From positions 1 through 54,104 of the forward strand of contig NZ_AFXZ01000044.1 in NCBI RefSeq assembly GCF_000224335.1: a stretch of 54,104 nucleotides of DNA, read 5' to 3'. The DNA comes from Bizionia argentinensis JUB59 (GTDB lineage: Bacteria; Bacteroidota; Bacteroidia; Flavobacteriales; Flavobacteriaceae). The notes under the pieces are model-generated. The model made no database searches, was not told the origin of the DNA, and saw only the letters and a list, made by a program, of their open reading frames with translations. Each line of letters opens with the position of its first letter. Positions within the stretch are counted from its first letter, which is position 1. Made by a program: the position numbers and the translations under genes. Below are positions 53,543 through 54,104 of the stretch, piece by piece.

Positions 53543-54104
53543 ATGAATAAAATTTATAATGTTTTATTCTTGATGATCACCCTTTAATTATCGGTGCTTA
53601 CACGCTAGCTTTAGAATCAATTACAAAAAGTAATCCCGAATTTTCTTTTTGTATATATCAAGCCACTGAAATTGATGAGGCGGTTGATTTGATTGATATT
53701 AAATTCTTTCATTATAACTTGGATTTACTTCTTTTGGATATAAGGTTGCCGAGAAGTACTAGAAATAATCTGCATTCTGGGGAAGATTTGGGTTTTTACA
53801 TAGAGTCTAAAATATCTGATGTTAAAATTTTAATCATTATAGGATTAACCGACGGAATTAGGTTAATTAATATTTTATAAAGACTGAATCCTTTAGGTAT
53901 TCTAGTAAAAAGTGATTTAAATAATGAAATTATTATTTCAGCAATTAAGAGTGTCTTAAACGAACAATTATATTATAGCAATACAACTGTAAAACTGCAA
54001 AGAACATAAGTATCTCATGATGTTATACTTAATAATTTAGATATTTTATTGCTAATGGAATTAGTCAATGACGCAAAAATGAAAGAACTCCAAGAGTTAA
54101 TCCC
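53543..54104 (+). pseudogene. Decayed NarL-type response regulator (continues past the window)
   Basis: The frame starts at an ATG (53543) with MNKIYNVL, then loses one base near 53566; after the shift it reads ILDDHPLIIGAY and LLLLDIRLP, the receiver phosphorylation region. Two in-frame stops follow, at 53878 and 54007. Between and after them the sequence still reads LGILVKSDLNNEIIISAIKSV and AKMKELQELI, which match the later receiver and the linker of NarL-type regulators. The helix-turn-helix would lie beyond 54104. Three disabling changes in 470 bp make it a pseudogene. Sequencing error is unlikely to account for all three. Confidence 0.85.

Overview
The window is a stretch of chromosome from a low-GC member of the Bacteroidota, most likely Flavobacteriaceae. 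The evidence is the TTG/TAnnTTTG promoter type (for example before the SRP RNA, pheT and glyA), weak or absent Shine-Dalgarno sequences, many lipoproteins with acidic residues just after the lipid-modified cysteine, a bacillithiol-type YtxJ, a fused E1 alpha/beta 2-oxoacid dehydrogenase, and a periplasmic-propeller histidine kinase of the LytS type. I see no tRNA, rRNA, CRISPR array, prophage or intact insertion sequence. Most of the window is core chromosome.

Layout. 1-3.7 kb: a small STAS/SEC14-like protein and the disaggregase ClpB, both on the minus strand. 3.7-5.9 kb: YtxJ, then a fluoride riboswitch (4170-4222) in front of a two-gene operon, a CLC-type F-/H+ antiporter candidate and a DUF190 protein. 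6.2-10 kb: an SBF-like transporter, fumarylacetoacetase and GlyA. 10-16.7 kb: a beta-helix lipoprotein, a thioesterase, a glutaminyl cyclase, SRP RNA, an SDR, a TalC-type transaldolase and a TlpA-like lipoprotein with no active-site cysteines. 16.9-24.7 kb: an ABC-F ATPase, a DUF2007 protein, a cold-shock protein, PheT, TrmL and RecG. 24.7-29.1 kb: a secreted M1 peptidase, two tandem patatins and a membrane-anchored protein of unknown function.

29.4-39.2 kb is the accessory-looking part. It holds Lgt, a MopE-like calcium-motif lipoprotein, six further lipoproteins of unknown function, and a propeller histidine kinase with its LytTR response regulator. The lipoproteins include two related propeller-like proteins and two related small proteins with a conserved CNYQGF motif. 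A terminator-like hairpin lies just before the kinase start. 39.2-53.2 kb: an FMN glutamate synthase-like protein, an AsmA-like protein, a UvrD/PcrA helicase, a Sua5/YrdC protein, an OmpA-like lipoprotein, a glycosyltransferase, an HsdR-N-like nuclease domain protein, DNA polymerase III delta, a DJ-1/PfpI protein, a hypothetical protein and the fused E1 enzyme. The window ends in a decayed NarL-type response regulator that runs off the edge.

The best-supported regulatory system is the fluoride module. The aptamer is readable base by base, and a 9-nt segment of it is perfectly complementary to the bases just before the antiporter start codon, which suggests translational control. The most novel-looking system is the lipoprotein cluster with its kinase and regulator. 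A third point of interest is the E1 enzyme, where the two usual metal-ligand residues of the thiamine diphosphate site appear swapped (Asp to Asn and Asn to Asp).
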